This document shows, one piece after another, positions 25,230-32,798 of a stretch of 64,000 nt of DNA (position 1 is its first letter; each line of letters opens with the position of its first letter). The notes beneath the pieces were generated by a model. That model was not told where the DNA came from, made no database searches, and was given only the letters and a program-made list of their open reading frames with translations. A program made the translations under genes and the position numbers. Origin of the DNA: JAWKUK01 sp041398605. Lineage in GTDB: Bacteria; Planctomycetota; UBA1135; GCA-002686595. The DNA lies in assembly GCA_041398605.1 (NCBI GenBank), contig JAWKUK010000003.1, forward strand, positions 62,001 through 126,000, in the 5' to 3' direction.

Positions 25230-26249
25230 ATGTCAGAGCCCTACCTCGTCACCGGCGCCCTCGGGTGCATCGGCGCATGGGTCGTCCACCAGCTCCTCGA
25301 GCGCGGCGACCAGCCTTATGTCTTCGACCTCCCCGGGGATCGACGGCGGATCCTCGACCTCGTCGGCGAAGACGGCCTCGCGCGGGTCACTTTCCTTGAC
25401 GGTGACATCACCGACCAAGCGACGGTGACATCCGCGCTCGCGCGCTCCGGCGCCGCGCGCATCGTCCACCTGGCAGGCTTGCAAGTGCCGTTCTGCCGCG
25501 CGGCGCCCGCGCAGGGCGCGCTCGTCAACGTGCTGGGTACGATCCACGTCTTCGAGGCCGCGAAGGCGCGCCCGGGCACACGCGTCGTCTATGCGAGCTC
25601 TGCGGCGGTCTACGGGCCGCCCCTCGGCGCCGCGGACGGCAAGGGCGCCGCAGGTGAGCGCCCTTCGGAGTCCGTCGCTGCCGAGCCGATCACGCACTAC
25701 GGGGTCTACAAGCGCGCCAACGAGGGGACCGCGCGCGTGTACTGGCTCGAGAGCGGCGTCTCGAGCGTCGGCCTCCGCCCCCTGACCGTGTACGGCGTGG
25801 GGCGCGACCAAGGGATGACCTCGGGGCCGACGACCGCATTGAAGGCCGCCGTCGTCGGCGCGCCGTTCCACATCGGGTTCAGCGGCGCCACCGACGTCCT
25901 CTACACCGCGGACTGCGCGGCGGCGTTCCTCGCTGCCGTCGACCGCGCGCCGGAAGGCGCGCACGCGCTGAACCTGTCCGGCGAGAGCGTCGAGGTCGCT
26001 CGCTTCGTGAGCGAGCTGGAGCGGCACGTTCCAGCCGAGCACGCCGCGCGCATCACCGTCGGCGGGCCCGAGCTGCCGCTGCCGCCGGCGCTCGACGGGC
26101 ACGCGTTCGACGCGCTCGTGCCCGGCGTCGCGCGCACGCCGCTCGCCGAGGGGGTGCGGCAGACGATCGAGCGCTTTGCCGCCCTCCACGCGCGCGGGCG
26201 GCTCGATACCCGCGATATCCCGACGCTCGCAGGGGGCGCCAACGCATGA
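25230..26249 (+). CDS. NAD-dependent epimerase/dehydratase (extended SDR)
   Basis: 339-residue extended SDR. NAD motif VTGALGCIGAW (GxxGxxG), Asp at VFDLPGDRR binding the adenosine ribose, active-site YASSAAVYG and catalytic YGVYK (YxxxK). Such proteins include NDP-sugar epimerases, but also sugar 1-dehydrogenases such as uronate dehydrogenase. Sitting between a sugar lactonase and an FAH-family hydrolase, a dehydrogenase role on a free sugar or sugar acid is as likely as epimerisation. ATG 25215 is an alternative start. Its stop overlaps the next start as ATGA, so the two are co-translated. Confidence 0.85.
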   Translation: MSEPYLVTGALGCIGAWVVHQLLERGDQPYVFDLPGDRRRILDLVGEDGLARVTFLDGDITDQATVTSALARSGAARIVHLAGLQVPFCRAAPAQGALVNVLGTIHVFEAAKARPGTRVVYASSAAVYGPPLGAADGKGAAGERPSESVAAEPITHYGVYKRANEGTARVYWLESGVSSVGLRPLTVYGVGRDQGMTSGPTTALKAAVVGAPFHIGFSGATDVLYTADCAAAFLAAVDRAPEGAHALNLSGESVEVARFVSELERHVPAEHAARITVGGPELPLPPALDGHAFDALVPGVARTPLAEGVRQTIERFAALHARGRLDTRDIPTLAGGANA

Positions 26250-27199
26250 AGCGAATCACCTTCAGGACGGACTCGGCCTCCGGCATGGACCACGCGCGGA
26301 GCTCACCGCGGGGCAGGCAGGGGGCGGAGGACCTGAGACAGGGGGCCCTGCTGCCGGACGGGCGCGTCCTCGATCTGCAGCACCCGGCCTGTGAGTTGCC
26401 GCTCGACGTCGCCGCGCGAGGCGTGGATTCCCTCGCCTGGTACGACTTGGACGGCGCCCTGTGCGGCGCGATCGCGACGCTCGTGGGCGACCCCGCGCGT
26501 GTCGCCCGCGCCAGCGATGCTGGCGCGACGCTTGCAGCCGACGCTGTGCGGCTCGGCCCTCCCGTCCCACACCCGCGCAAGGTCCTCTGCATCGGGTTGA
26601 ATTACCGCGACCACGCGGCGGAGTCGGGGCTGCCCATTCCCGAGCGGCCGCTCTTGTTCAGCAAGTTCCCGACGTGTGTCATCGGGCCAGAGGACACGAT
26701 CCTCGTCCCGCCGGACTCGAGCCAAGTCGATTACGAGGCAGAGCTCGGGGTCGTCATCGGACGCACGCTCTCGCGCTGCACGCGCGACGAGGCATTGGCG
26801 GGCATCCTCGGCTACATGAACCTGAACGACGTCTCGGCCCGCGACTTCCAGTTCGCGGATGGACAGTGGCAGCGCGGCAAGTCCTGCGACACGTTCTGCC
26901 CCACGGGGCCCTTCCTCGCGACGGCAGATGAGGTCCCGAACCCCGAGGGCCTGCGCATTCGCTGTCGCGTCGACGGTGTCACGCTCCAGGACTCGAACAC
27001 CGAGCAACTGATCTTCGGCATCGCCGAGGCGCTGGAGTACATCTCGCGCTCGATCACGCTGCAGCCGGGGGACGTCATCGCGACGGGGACGCCGCCAGGC
27101 GTCGGGTTCGCGCGCAAGCCGCCGGTCTGGCTGCAGCGCGGGTCGCGCGTCGAGGTCGAGGTCGAGGGGCTCGGGGTGCTGGCCAACCCGGTGTTCTGA
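26246..27199 (+). CDS. FAH-family hydrolase, diketo-deoxy sugar acid hydrolase candidate
   Basis: 317-residue fumarylacetoacetate-hydrolase family protein. The catalytic C-terminal domain begins KVLCIGLNYRDHAAESG; metal-binding residues are in VDYEAELGVVIGR (Glu pair) and MNLNDVSARDFQ (Asp). The lid segment LIFGIAEALEYISRSITLQPGDVIATGTPPG is present in parts along residues 250-290. In oxidative L-rhamnose/L-fucose pathways an FAH protein cleaves the 2,4-diketo-3-deoxy acid to pyruvate and lactate. Overlap with the SDR and the lactonase upstream make that the best reading here, but ring-cleavage hydrolases share the same fold. Confidence 0.88.
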   Translation: MKRITFRTDSASGMDHARSSPRGRQGAEDLRQGALLPDGRVLDLQHPACELPLDVAARGVDSLAWYDLDGALCGAIATLVGDPARVARASDAGATLAADAVRLGPPVPHPRKVLCIGLNYRDHAAESGLPIPERPLLFSKFPTCVIGPEDTILVPPDSSQVDYEAELGVVIGRTLSRCTRDEALAGILGYMNLNDVSARDFQFADGQWQRGKSCDTFCPTGPFLATADEVPNPEGLRIRCRVDGVTLQDSNTEQLIFGIAEALEYISRSITLQPGDVIATGTPPGVGFARKPPVWLQRGSRVEVEVEGLGVLANPVF

Positions 27200-27263
27200 G
27201 GCGCGCGGGCCGGGCTTGCCCCTGGCCCGCCCGCGCAAGGTGGACCATCGCCGGGGCCGGCGC

Positions 27264-27515
27264 TCAATGCGCGGCAAGCGCAGCCGCTGCGGTCGCGTCG
27301 GCGAGCTGCGGCTCGTCGGCGGTACGCGTCACGCGGGCGTCAGCGTGCTCCACGGGCGTTGGCGCGACGTCATCCGACGGCGCCTCGAGCGCTGGCCCAA
27401 TGGAGGGCGCAAGCGCTGGCTCGCTCGTGGGCTCGACGTGCAGCACGAAGAGGCGGTCACCTTCGGCGTCGTCGCTGAGCCGCATGCGCAGATGCACACC
27501 ACGCGCGCCGGCGCC
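27264..27515 (-). pseudogene. Displaced C-terminal end of the HTH membrane protein
   Basis: The frame reading GVHLRMRLSDDAEGDRLFVL and then an acidic/Ala-rich tail ending TAAAALAAH looks like real protein: alternating beta strands and balanced charge. The frame used upstream turns into Arg/Ser/Cys-rich nonsense from about 27510. Removing one GC dinucleotide from the run 27501-27515 joins HTWIELGSTMAPAR to GVHLRM and gives a 565-residue protein ending at 27264. Confidence 0.65.
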
Positions 27516-28963
27516 ATGGTCGAGCCGAGCTCGATCCAGGTGTGCACATCGACGGCGCCGGTGGCATCGATCGTGGCACGGTGTCCGCTCGTGTCGGAGG
27601 AATCGACCGAATCGACCCCTGCGGCGCGCCAAGGCCCAAAGCGCGCGCGCAAGAACAACGCGGTCGCGCGATCGATGCGCGCCGCGACGAGCGGCGGCAA
27701 GAGCCCCTCCGCCTGCGCGCTGCGCGCGCCCTCGGTGAGCTGCCCGAGGTCTCCGCCGAGCCGCTGCGCGAGCTGGTGGTGGCGACAACACGCGATGCCG
27801 TCCACCCGGTGCGTGCCGGCGATCGACGCGCCGTCGTTGCAGACCGGCCCCATGCACGGCCCGAGGACGTCGTAGAGCGCTTGCCCTGGTCGGACGAGCG
27901 CGTAGAAGCCACAGGGTGGCGCGTCGACTGCGAGGTACGCGAGCGGCGCGACCTCGGCCGCGGCCAGGCGCCCGGAGAACTCGGCCCGCGTGAAGGGGTC
28001 CGGCGCCTCCGCCGTGACGTCCGGCGCCGTCGGAGGTGGCGCGTGGCTCTCTGCGACCGCGACCGGGTCCGCCGATGGAGGAACCTCGGGTGCGCGCTCC
28101 AAGGGCGCCTCAAGGACGGGGTCTGGTGTCGCTGCGCTCTGGTGGACAACGCCCAACGGCGCGCGCTCCGTCGCTGGAGGTTCAAGCTCGCTCGCGCGCG
28201 GGCCCCACGCCGAGGACACCAAGGGGCGGAGGGCGAACCCCGCGCACAGCGCGGCGGCGAGGGCGCCGAGCTGCAGGGCACCAGGCGTCGCGGTCGCCCT
28301 CGTTCCGCGGCCCGCGTTGGACGCCCTCGCGCCGGACGCCCGCGCGCCGGGCTCCGCGTCCCAGTGCTCCGCGTCCCAGTGCTCCGGTGCCTCATGGCCA
28401 CTCGGGTCGTGGGGCGACGTCCCCTCGCGCGACAAGGCGAGCAGGCGCCGCAGGTCGCGCACGACCGTCTCGAGCTCCAGAGCGCGGTCCCGGCCACGCG
28501 CGCGTTCGTCGGCCAGCTCCGCGCGCAAGCGCGCCAGCTCCGAGCTGGCCTCGGCCTCCCATGTCGCGCGTGCGTCCCGCTCGACCGCCGCCGAAGGGTC
28601 CAGCGCCGCTCGCCCGGGTTCCGCTTGGTCCACGCCCGAGGGCGCCCGTAGCGGGACAGCGGCTCCCTCGGCAGCGCTGGACGCAGCGCCGCCAGAGGAC
28701 CCCGCGAAGGCGCGCAACGGCCCGCGGTGGTCGATCTGGAACGTCGGGTCGAGGCGCGTGAGGTCCCTCACGCAGATCAGGTCGACCTCGAGCCCCCCAC
28801 GCCAGCCGACCTGTGCAGCGATACGCCCGCTGCGGATCCACTGCCACAAGGTGACGTGGGCCAAACCCAACAAGTCGGCCGCCTCCCCCACGGTGAGCAG
28901 CGCATCGGGGCCGTCGATGCGCGCACCACGGGGCGGGTCATGGCTGTCGCTCTCAGCACCCAT
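27329..28963 (-). CDS. Membrane-anchored HTH protein with Cys-rich exported domain, frameshifted
   Basis: 544 residues as read (565 if the frame is repaired). Residues about 22-50 form a MerR/excisionase-like helix-turn-helix (LLTVGEAADLLGLAHVTLWQ, then WIRSGRIA). A Glu/Arg/Leu-rich coiled coil follows (about 130-180). After a duplicated EHWDA motif comes one membrane helix (about 229-247, LQLGALAAALCAGFALRPLV). A Pro/Ala/Glu-rich linker then leads to a C-terminal domain with clustered Cys/His (C351, C370, C375, C392, C393, H395, H396). The layout suggests cytoplasmic DNA binding coupled to an exported sensor domain. No family name recognised for the sensor part. It is divergent from the secreted protein at 29127; the 163 bases between could hold a shared regulatory site. 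Confidence 0.7.
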   Translation of the reverse strand: MGAESDSHDPPRGARIDGPDALLTVGEAADLLGLAHVTLWQWIRSGRIAAQVGWRGGLEVDLICVRDLTRLDPTFQIDHRGPLRAFAGSSGGAASSAAEGAAVPLRAPSGVDQAEPGRAALDPSAAVERDARATWEAEASSELARLRAELADERARGRDRALELETVVRDLRRLLALSREGTSPHDPSGHEAPEHWDAEHWDAEPGARASGARASNAGRGTRATATPGALQLGALAAALCAGFALRPLVSSAWGPRASELEPPATERAPLGVVHQSAATPDPVLEAPLERAPEVPPSADPVAVAESHAPPPTAPDVTAEAPDPFTRAEFSGRLAAAEVAPLAYLAVDAPPCGFYALVRPGQALYDVLGPCMGPVCNDGASIAGTHRVDGIACCRHHQLAQRLGGDLGQLTEGARSAQAEGLLPPLVAARIDRATALFLRARFGPWRAAGVDSVDSSDTSGHRATIDATGAVDVHTWIELGSTMAPARVVCICACGSATTPKVTASSCCTSSPRASQRLRPPLGQRSRRRRMTSRQRPWSTLTPA

Positions 28964-29126
28964 GCGGATGGTGTAACCGACGCGCGCTGCGGGGTCCCGC
29001 GGGGAGTGTCGAAAACGAGACTCGCGTCGGGCCCATCGACACGGGAGGATGAAGGGGCGGGCGGTCCAATTGGAGCGGCCCGTGGACCACTCGCTCTCCG
29101 CGCCGCACGGCCGCGACCATCGCCCC

Positions 29127-30179
29127 ATGACACGACTCTCCACGACCCTGCTCAGCGCCCTCGCCGCGCTCTCCGTCCCCGCGTCCGCGCAGTCTCCGCT
29201 GGAGTTCGTCATCGATCAGCCAGCGTCGGCGTACACCTGGTCGGGCTCCACTTCGATCGGCGCGCTGCAAGGGAACCCGAGCAACCAGTTCCATCTCACC
29301 GGCTCGCAGTTCATGGTGCTCGACGCGGGCCCAGGCCAGGCCATCGCGAGCGGTCAGTTTGTCCTCGGCGGGACCGCGTCCGTGACGCCGAACCTCAGCG
29401 CCCGCGTCCCGAACCCCGTGCCCTTCCTGCCGCCGCTTGCGACGATCACGATCACGAACCTCGCGTTTGAGCTGGAGACGACGCCCTTCTCGATCGCTGC
29501 GAACGGGACGTTCCAGGCGCTCGCAACGGTGACGGTCCTCAGCGGGATGGTCGACGTCGTGCCGCTCATCGGCGCCTCGAGCCAGTCGGACCTGACGGGC
29601 AACCAGAGCGCGGGCCAGGCCTTCTCGGGGACGATCACCCAGTCGGGCTCGACGATCACCGGCGTCTCGGCGCAGAACACGCAGTTCATGTTCGCTGACC
29701 CCGCCTCGGGCATCACGGCGACGATCGACATCGTCGGCTCCCTCGTGGCGCGCTCCACCTGCGTCGCGCCGACGACGTACTGCACGGCGACGACAAACTC
29801 CTCGGGCGCGGCAGCAGCGATCGGCTTGAGCGGCAGCACGCGCCTGCAGGACCTCGCGCTCGACTTGAACGCGACGGGGCTCCCGCAGCAATCGCTCGGC
29901 TATTTCATCTTCTCCCAGAACCAAGACTTCGTGGCGGGCTTCGGCGGGGGCCAGGGCAACCTGTGCCTCGGCGCGCCGATCTTCCGCCTCTCGAACTTCG
30001 TCCGCAACTCGGGTGCGACGGGGACCGTGACGCTCCCGCTGCCCTTCGGCGGCCTGCCGCCTGGCGCGACGCTCGACATCGGCGAGGCCTGGAACTTCCA
30101 GTATTGGTTCCGTGACGCGCTCGGTGGCGCAGCGACGTCCAACACGTCGAACGGCGTGCGAGTGGTCTTCTGCCCCTGA
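29127..30179 (+). CDS. Secreted beta-rich protein with shared C-terminal module
   Basis: 350-residue protein with a Sec signal (MTRLSTTLLSALAALSVPASA, cleavage about 21). Residues 25-205 are beta-rich and Ser/Thr/Gly-heavy, of unknown fold. Residues about 212-350 form a module seen twice more in this window: YCTATTNSSGAAA, then GSTRLQDLALDL, a Gly-rich turn with NLCLGAPIFRLS, and the end WNFQYWFRD ... VRVVFCP. The module is also at the C-terminus of the FG-GAP protein (30205) and of the sulfatase (58739). A surface-anchoring or sorting role is a reasonable inference; no function is established here. Confidence 0.8.
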   Translation: MTRLSTTLLSALAALSVPASAQSPLEFVIDQPASAYTWSGSTSIGALQGNPSNQFHLTGSQFMVLDAGPGQAIASGQFVLGGTASVTPNLSARVPNPVPFLPPLATITITNLAFELETTPFSIAANGTFQALATVTVLSGMVDVVPLIGASSQSDLTGNQSAGQAFSGTITQSGSTITGVSAQNTQFMFADPASGITATIDIVGSLVARSTCVAPTTYCTATTNSSGAAAAIGLSGSTRLQDLALDLNATGLPQQSLGYFIFSQNQDFVAGFGGGQGNLCLGAPIFRLSNFVRNSGATGTVTLPLPFGGLPPGATLDIGEAWNFQYWFRDALGGAATSNTSNGVRVVFCP

Positions 30180-30204
30180 TAGAGGCCCAACTGGGCGCAG
30201 GCAC

Positions 30205-31998
30205 CTAGGGCGCGAACGTCACCGCCAGCGCCGACGAAGCGTTGGCGCCGCCACCGCAGAGGCTGTTGAGGTCGCGGTACCAGGCCTGGAAGTTCCAGGT
30301 CTGGCCCGCGGCGAGGCCACCGACGCCGGCGAGCGCGAGGTCCGCGCGCCCAGCGAGGTCGGTGGCGACGAGCAGCGCGCCCGCTGCGTCCGCGTACATC
30401 GGCGCCGTACGAAACACGCCGAGGCCCCCGCTGCCGACGCAAATCCGACCGTCGGTCAGGTAGAGGCTCCCCGCGCCGTCCCCGAGGAAGACGATCGCCG
30501 CCGCGTGCGCGGGCAAATCACGCACCGCGAGCCCGAGGTCGGCGGCCGCGATCGACGGGCTGCCCCACCACTCGAACGAGGCGCCGTGGCCTGTGGAGTT
30601 GTTGCACCCGGCGTCCAGGTCGAGGTTGCCACACGACGCGCCCTGTGGACAAAAGCAGAACGGTCGCGCCCAAGGCGCGCCGAGGGCCGCGACGTCATAG
30701 ACGTGGACGCTGCCCGCGAGGTTGCCTGCGCGGTCGTCGCCAAACGCGCCGATGAAGCCGTGGGTGTCGCCGAGCGCGACCGCGAGGCCAAAGTAATCCG
30801 CGGCGGCGCCGACCCAGGGCTCGATCGTCCCCGCGTGCGCGAACGTCACCGCCGAGCGTTCAAAGACGTACGCCTTCCCGCTGTCGACCCCGTGGACATC
30901 CGCGTGCGACGCGCCGACGAGCACGCGCTGCCCGTCAACTCCCACGCCGATGCCAAAGGCGTCGAAGGCCGCCGGGTCCGGCGCGAGGAGGAGCTCCCTC
31001 GGGAACCACGCGCCGCCGAGGCGCTCGAACACCCACGCTGAGCCGGCCCCTGGCGCCGCTTCGCTGGAGCCAGGCGCGCCGCCGACGACGAGGTCGCCCG
31101 AGATGGACACGGAGGTGCCGAGGTTCGACTCCCGCATCGGCTGGGCCGCGAGGAGCTTGGCTTCGTCCTGCCAGCCGCCGGACACCGTGGGCGTCCATGT
31201 GGCCAGGTGCAACGCTCCGGCGTTGACGTCACCGTCGTCGTCGCGCACGGCGCCCACGGCGAGGCGCGCACCCTCGAGCGCGAGCGACCACCCGAAGCCG
31301 TCCGAGAGGCCCACGCTCGCCGCGGCGTAAGTGCCGACATGAAGGACGGGGCCGCCGGCGGCCGAGGGCAGCGGCGCGACGTAGGTGTGCACGACCCCCG
31401 CATCGAGCGCGACGCGGTCCGAAGCTGGCGCCCCGACGACGAGGCGCTCCCCATCGAGCGCGACGCTCGCGCCGAAGCCGTCACCAGCTTCGAGGACGTC
31501 TGCTTCAAGGAGGGCGACCTCGCTCCATGCGACGCCGTCCCACTCGAAGAGGTGCGCCGCTCCGAAGCGACCGGCGCTGGCCGGCTCCCAGGGCGAGGTC
31601 GCCGCGATCCGCACACCGTCCGTCGCGACGGCGCGCCCGAAAGCGCGCTCGGCCTCTGCGTTCGACGCAACGAGGCGCGCTTCGAAGAGCCAACGGCCGC
31701 CGCTCTTGCGGTACACATGGACCGCGCCTGCGGCGTTCCCCATAGCGCTATCCCGGGGCGCGCCGACGACGAGCAGGTCGCCGCGGTGCGCGAGCGCCTT
31801 GCCAAACTGCCCGCCGATGGACGGCAGCGTCGGCGTCAGGACCTGCGCTGACAGCCGGGCACACGTGAGCGCGCCGATCCATCCCGCGGCAAGCAGAACG
31901 CGAGCGATACGGGCGGTGGCCTGAGGTGCGAGCGCTCGGCTCACACGAGGAGCCCGTCGCGCGCCGGACGGGGCATTGTGTTGCTCGGGGGGGGGCAT
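30205..31998 (-). CDS. Secreted FG-GAP/beta-propeller-type protein with shared C-terminal module
   Basis: 597 residues with an Arg-rich, possibly signal-bearing N-terminus (hydrophobic stretch ARVLLAAGWIGALTCARLSA, cleavage about 54). About seven FG-GAP-like repeats follow, each with the pattern FG.A.A..G..LVVGAP......AG..HVY, as in integrin-type beta-propellers. The C-terminal 150 residues (about 445-597) are the shared module: CNNSTGHGASFEWWGS, RICVGSGGLGVFR and WNFQAWYRD ... LAVTFAP. Likely extracellular, perhaps adhesive. It lies 14 bases downstream of the zinc-finger gene on the same strand, so the two may be co-transcribed. Convergent with the gene at 29127. Confidence 0.82.
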   Translation of the reverse strand: MPPPEQHNAPSGARRAPRVSRALAPQATARIARVLLAAGWIGALTCARLSAQVLTPTLPSIGGQFGKALAHRGDLLVVGAPRDSAMGNAAGAVHVYRKSGGRWLFEARLVASNAEAERAFGRAVATDGVRIAATSPWEPASAGRFGAAHLFEWDGVAWSEVALLEADVLEAGDGFGASVALDGERLVVGAPASDRVALDAGVVHTYVAPLPSAAGGPVLHVGTYAAASVGLSDGFGWSLALEGARLAVGAVRDDDGDVNAGALHLATWTPTVSGGWQDEAKLLAAQPMRESNLGTSVSISGDLVVGGAPGSSEAAPGAGSAWVFERLGGAWFPRELLLAPDPAAFDAFGIGVGVDGQRVLVGASHADVHGVDSGKAYVFERSAVTFAHAGTIEPWVGAAADYFGLAVALGDTHGFIGAFGDDRAGNLAGSVHVYDVAALGAPWARPFCFCPQGASCGNLDLDAGCNNSTGHGASFEWWGSPSIAAADLGLAVRDLPAHAAAIVFLGDGAGSLYLTDGRICVGSGGLGVFRTAPMYADAAGALLVATDLAGRADLALAGVGGLAAGQTWNFQAWYRDLNSLCGGGANASSALAVTFAP

Positions 31999-32012
31999 CC
32001 CCGGAGCTATCG

Positions 32013-32597
32013 TCAGACGGGTTCCAACGAATGGAGCAGCTCGTTGTCCCCATCCGGGAAGGACCCGCCAGGCGCCGCGCCCCCCATGCGGAAGAGGATG
32101 CCTGCCTGTTGCTGACGCAAGCGCCCGAGGTGGCGGCGGAGCTCGTGCGAGTCGGAGTCCGCCAGCGCTTCGGTCAGGACACCGATCTCGCGCAGGACCT
32201 CCGAGAGCTCGGCCTCGAGCGAGCGTCCGCTGCGCCCCATCAGCGGCGCGCTCGGCGTTGGCGTGCCTGGCAGCCCCGCTGCCGCCGGCAAGGAGGCCTC
32301 GCAGAGGCGCGCCTCGACCGCGACCTCGATTCGGGCAGTCCGCGCCTCGATGCGTCGCACGGCCTCGAGCAGCTCCGAGAGGAGCGCCGACACCTCGCTG
32401 CCCGGCACAGCTTCGGCGCGCGCCGTCCGAACGTGGGCCCCGTGCGCCTGGCGACGATGGGTCGCGAGCCCGCGCGCCTTGAACGAGCGACCACAATCTG
32501 GGCAAAGAGCGTACGCGCCGCGGCGAGGCGGCGCGGCCGAGCCCTGGTCCGATGTCGAGGCAATGGCGCCCACCGGCGCTTCGATCGACGCGGTCAT
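32013..32597 (-). CDS. C2H2 zinc-finger-type protein
   Basis: 194-residue protein from ATG 32597 (a TTG at 32657 is possible). Residues 32-52 contain a classical-looking C2H2 finger: CPDCGRSFKARGLATHRRQA then H, that is Cys32, Cys35, His47, His52, spacing C-x2-C-x11-H-x4-H, with the usual hydrophobic Phe and Leu in between. The rest is coiled-coil-like (VSALLSELLEAVRRIEARTA and later LEAELSEVLREIGVLTEALA). Bacterial C2H2 proteins of the Ros/MucR type use a different, longer finger, so this is not a plain Ros homologue. Function unknown; DNA or protein binding is possible. Confidence 0.7.
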   Translation of the reverse strand: MTASIEAPVGAIASTSDQGSAAPPRRGAYALCPDCGRSFKARGLATHRRQAHGAHVRTARAEAVPGSEVSALLSELLEAVRRIEARTARIEVAVEARLCEASLPAAAGLPGTPTPSAPLMGRSGRSLEAELSEVLREIGVLTEALADSDSHELRRHLGRLRQQQAGILFRMGGAAPGGSFPDGDNELLHSLEPV

Positions 32598-32798
32598 GGG
32601 CACCGTCGCCAGCTCTGGTCGCGCATGCCCGCGCGGTCTCCCGTTTGCTTCGTCCAAGCGCGCTTGTCCTTGGGCTGCGTCCGCAGCGCTCCGGCAGGTT
32701 ATCGGCCCAAGACCGCGCGCAGCTTGACGACCGACGCAGGCGGATCAACCTGGGCCAATCCAGGCTGCGCCAATGTGAAGTTCGAGGCACACTGTGGC

